DNA of 7,448 bases from contig MHFL01000026.1 of NCBI GenBank assembly GCA_001804165.1, positions 1,086 to 8,533 of the forward strand, read 5' to 3'. Origin of the DNA: Omnitrophica bacterium RIFCSPLOWO2_01_FULL_45_10. Its GTDB lineage: Bacteria; Omnitrophota; Gorgyraeia; 2-01-FULL-45-10. This document shows, piece by piece, positions 5,651 through 7,448 of the stretch. Position 1 is the stretch's first letter; every line of letters starts with the position of its first letter. Position numbers and translations under genes: made by a program. Under the pieces are notes generated by a model. That model was not told where the DNA came from. It searched no databases and worked only from the letters and a program-made list of their open reading frames with translations.

Positions 5651-6871
5651 ATGAGATATATATCTCGATGGCTAGAGACAAGGTTTGCGGAGGTTCTAAA
5701 GTCCCACCCTGTGGTAGTTCTAACTGGGCCAAGGCAAGTTGGTAAAAGCACGCTTTTGGAGAATGCGAATTTTTTAAAGGATTGGCGGTATTTGACGTTG
5801 GATGACCCCGATGTTCTAGAGCAGGCCAAGGAGGATCCTAAGGGTCTGTTTTGGGAAAACAAGCCGACTATTATTGATGAAGCCCAGCGATGCCCAGAAC
5901 TTTTAGTGACAATTAAATATTTCGTAGATAAAACCAGGCGCCGCAGGAACTTTATTCTTTCAGGTTCCGGGAATATATCGTTACGACAGGCACCCAGAGA
6001 GACATTGGCGGGCCGAGCAAAATATTTACATTTAACCGGGTTTAGTTATAGAGAAATGCACGGGCTTCCATCGCAGGGTCTTCTTGACAATATATGGGCA
6101 GGCCGGGAGATTAAAGATTCAACTACCAAAGTAAATGTAGATGCGGCCCAATATATATGGCGCGGATCCTTGCCAGGCGTTGAGCTTGCCTCAAGTGAGA
6201 AGATAGCCTTGGAGCGGCTCAGCGGTTATATTGACACTTATATTCAGCGGGACATCAAAGATTTGGTTAAAATAAGACATCCGCAAAATTTTCGCCGATT
6301 GATGGAGGCCCTGGCACAGGCGACAGGCTGGGAATCTGTGCAGGACGAATTATCCAAGACTTGCGGGGAAACCAGAACAAATGTCAGTAGGTATATGAGC
6401 CTATTAAAAGATACAAATCTTTTGTATGAGTTAAAAGGCTACGTCATAAAAGGCGAGAGAGCATATAAACAATCAAAGTATTTCTGGTTTGATTCAGGAT
6501 CAGCATGTTTCCTTGCCGGCATTCGTTCTGCATCGGAGCTTAAAAAACTTCATGTCAAGGGCCGATATTTCGAAAATTTCATTCTGCAGCAGATTTTATC
6601 ATGGGCCTCTTTGCAACTAACTATGCCTGATATATTTTATTGGAAGGCGAAAGCCGATGGTGCGGAGGTTGATTTTGTTATCTCGTTAGTAGGTAGGGCT
6701 GTAGGAATAGAGGTAAAGTCTTCCAAGGAGATCGCGTTTAGCGATACGCGACCAATGCGGGAGTTTCTCAAGTCACATCCGCATGTTTCTAAAGGCATTA
6801 TTGCGTATGCGGGAGACAGAATTTATCAGGTATCTACAAATATTTACGCTGTTCCTTGGATAGCTTTTTAA
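5651..6871 (+). CDS. AAA family ATPase with DUF4143 domain
   Basis: A 406-aa P-loop ATPase of the AAA_14-DUF4143 architecture, full length for the family. Walker A GPRQVGKST is at residues 26-34, Walker B IIDEAQ at 74-79, and a sensor-like ILSGSGN at 102-108. Family hallmarks follow: GSLPG (172-176), TYIQRDI (196-202), a winged-helix-like region about 215-262, FWFDSG (278-283), and a C-terminal nuclease-fold-like segment with EVDF (339-342) and IEVKSSK (353-359), a PD-(D/E)xK-type pattern. These ATPases are common, patchily distributed accessory genes whose role is not established, so nuclease activity is an inference from motifs. GAGGAGG lies 12 bases before the ATG, a slightly long spacing, with no better start in frame. 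It sits alone between two copies of the recR 3' end with its own promoter, consistent with horizontal acquisition. Confidence 0.9.
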   Translation: MRYISRWLETRFAEVLKSHPVVVLTGPRQVGKSTLLENANFLKDWRYLTLDDPDVLEQAKEDPKGLFWENKPTIIDEAQRCPELLVTIKYFVDKTRRRRNFILSGSGNISLRQAPRETLAGRAKYLHLTGFSYREMHGLPSQGLLDNIWAGREIKDSTTKVNVDAAQYIWRGSLPGVELASSEKIALERLSGYIDTYIQRDIKDLVKIRHPQNFRRLMEALAQATGWESVQDELSKTCGETRTNVSRYMSLLKDTNLLYELKGYVIKGERAYKQSKYFWFDSGSACFLAGIRSASELKKLHVKGRYFENFILQQILSWASLQLTMPDIFYWKAKADGAEVDFVISLVGRAVGIEVKSSKEIAFSDTRPMREFLKSHPHVSKGIIAYAGDRIYQVSTNIYAVPWIAF

Positions 6872-6940
6872 TTACGCGGCGATTAGTTGGCGATTAACCA
6901 TACGACCGAAAGAAATTGGCGCCATCCGCAAAGTACCACC

Positions 6941-7078
6941 CTACCCGAATAACATTTTATAGCGCTTCTCTAACTCCTTCGCCTCCGTAACCAAAATGTC
7001 GGATAATCCACGATCATAGGCCAGTTCAAGAGCTCGTCCCTGCCTACTGGCAGGCCTTTGGGAAACGTCGCTAAAATT
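6941..7078 (-). pseudogene. decayed coding fragment on the minus strand, family not recognised
   Basis: On the minus strand an open stretch ends RGLSDILVTEAKELEKRYKM then LFG and a TAG stop (6941-6943). The last 30 or so residues look like genuine helical protein sequence, and the clean stop suggests the real C-terminus of a former gene. Upstream the frame meets TAA at 7079-7081, beside the recR-end repeat, and it contains no credible start, so the gene is truncated. The palindrome 7039-7054 lies within it and is read in frame as PASRQ. I do not recognise the family. A further 17-codon minus-strand ORF (6872-6925, MAPISFGRMVNRQ...) follows and may be another scrap. Nothing else is seen in 6872-7082. 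Confidence 0.35.
7039..7054. repeat. short palindrome CCTGCC-tact-GGCAGG
   Basis: Six-base perfect arms around TACT. It resembles a widely dispersed class of CCTGCC/GGCAGG palindromes in bacterial genomes and lies within the decayed minus-strand fragment, where it could be an insertion. Confidence 0.5.
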
Positions 7079-7082
7079 TTAC

Positions 7083-7140
7083 AAAGGCGTTTGAAGGCAG
7101 ACGCGAACCCTCCAAGTAGCCACTCCCAAAAATCCTAAAT
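7083..7140. repeat. direct repeat B: remnant copy of the recR 3' end
   Basis: Matches 5259-5316 at 56 of 58 positions. Read in the recR frame it still gives KAFEGRREPSK and the TAG stop, followed by the same downstream bases, but nothing upstream of it resembles recR. It marks the right boundary of the inserted block and probably continues into the original recR downstream sequence. Confidence 0.92.
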
Positions 7141-7173
7141 ACCTAAATACCGCTCCAGGAGTGGTATTTAGGT
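7141..7173. terminator. strong hairpin after the recR-end remnant, terminator-like without a T-run
   Basis: Arms ACCTAAATACCGCTCC (7141-7156) and GGAGTGGTATTTAGGT (7158-7173) pair over 16 positions with one G-T wobble, centred on 7157; a real loop would use the central CAG. The plus-strand sequence after it is TAAGATATAAAAAA, not a T-run, and on the minus strand ATTTTT comes several bases late. It may be the ancestral transcript end of recR or a REP-like element. Confidence 0.45.
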
Positions 7174-7202
7174 TAAGATATAAAAAAGTATGTTATCCTG
7201 CC

Positions 7203-7230
7203 TTGATTTTATAATATTTTAGTGTATACT
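7203..7230 (+). promoter_or_regulatory. probable promoter for the gene at the right edge
   Basis: TTGATT (7203-7208), a 16-bp spacer and TATACT (7225-7230) in AT-rich DNA. It implies a leader of about 120 bases before ATG 7360, in which I see no recognisable riboswitch or strong hairpin. Confidence 0.45.
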
Positions 7231-7359
7231 TTATAGTAGAAACGCATTTACATAACGAATTGTGTATCAACGTGTTGCTATCTATATCTGGATAATAGCG
7301 CGGTATTTTTTTAGCATATATTTAAAAAGATTTAATATCAATGAAAAAAGAGATGCTAT

Positions 7360-7448
7360 ATGAGACCGAACGCTACTACAAAACAGATACCGATTTTGAT
7401 ATTGCTTCTTTTAGCGATCGCGATACTAATCTTTTATACCTGCGCCGC
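7360..7448 (+). CDS. N-terminus of a membrane-anchored protein (partial)
   Basis: ATG at 7360 opens a frame that runs off the right edge: a short polar basic start MRPNATTKQ followed by about 18 hydrophobic residues (IPILILLLLAIAILIF), then YTCA. This is a signal anchor or signal peptide; the cysteine is not in a convincing lipobox. AAAGAG ending at 7352 is a weak ribosome binding site at suitable spacing. An overlapping frame from ATG 7341 is also open to the edge (MKKEMLYETERYYK...) but has no ribosome binding site. I prefer 7360 because of its membrane-segment signature. The family cannot be told from 29 residues. Confidence 0.55.
   Translation, partial: MRPNATTKQIPILILLLLAIAILIFYTCA

Noticed and set aside
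7341..7448. Open frame from ATG 7341 to the right edge
   Set aside because: No ribosome binding site, and it overlaps the better supported membrane-anchor frame from 7360; not excluded, but less likely.

Overview
The window reads as a bacterial chromosome segment dominated by DNA replication and repair genes, all on the + strand: the 3' end of a LexA/UmuD-type S24 gene, a Y-family DNA polymerase (dinB type), a Ste24-type M48 membrane protease, dnaX and recR. A separate 1.8 kb block follows, carrying an AAA/DUF4143 ATPase, and then the start of a new membrane-anchored protein. The moderate GC content, coding style, dispersed palindromes of the GGGACAGTCCC and CCTGCC..GGCAGG kinds, and remnants of a REP-associated (Y1/RAYT) transposase suggest an uncultured lineage such as Omnitrophota (OP3). 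That placement is an impression, not a result, and no rRNA or other taxonomic marker is present.

Layout. 1-1569: the S24 gene and dinB overlap by 20 bp and form a probable SOS unit. dinB carries two in-frame copies of a palindromic element that add two 19-residue peptides to its C-terminal half. 1570-1722: a repeat-rich intergenic stretch with a perfect 28-bp palindrome, a 46-bp tandem duplication and a well-formed promoter very close to the M48 start codon. 1723-2964: the M48 protease. 3020-5295: dnaX and recR, 11 bp apart with no ybaB between them; dnaX has an A8 run at the place where a short gamma-like product could arise.

5259-7140: the most unusual architecture. The last 11 codons of recR, its stop and the following bases (58 bp, 56 identical) occur again 1824 bp downstream. 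Between the two copies lie a decayed RAYT transposase start, a complete ATPase gene with its own promoter and paired direct repeats, and a minus-strand scrap of decayed coding sequence. This looks like an accessory insertion at the recR 3' end that left recR intact. 7141-7448: a strong imperfect hairpin, an AT-rich promoter-like region and a truncated gene whose N-terminus is a membrane anchor.

The repair genes plausibly work together: S24 control of translesion synthesis, Pol IV bypass, clamp loading by DnaX, and RecFOR-mediated gap repair through RecR. No complete new defence system is visible. The most novel signals are the protein-coding palindromes in dinB and the recR-end duplication bracketing the ATPase cassette.
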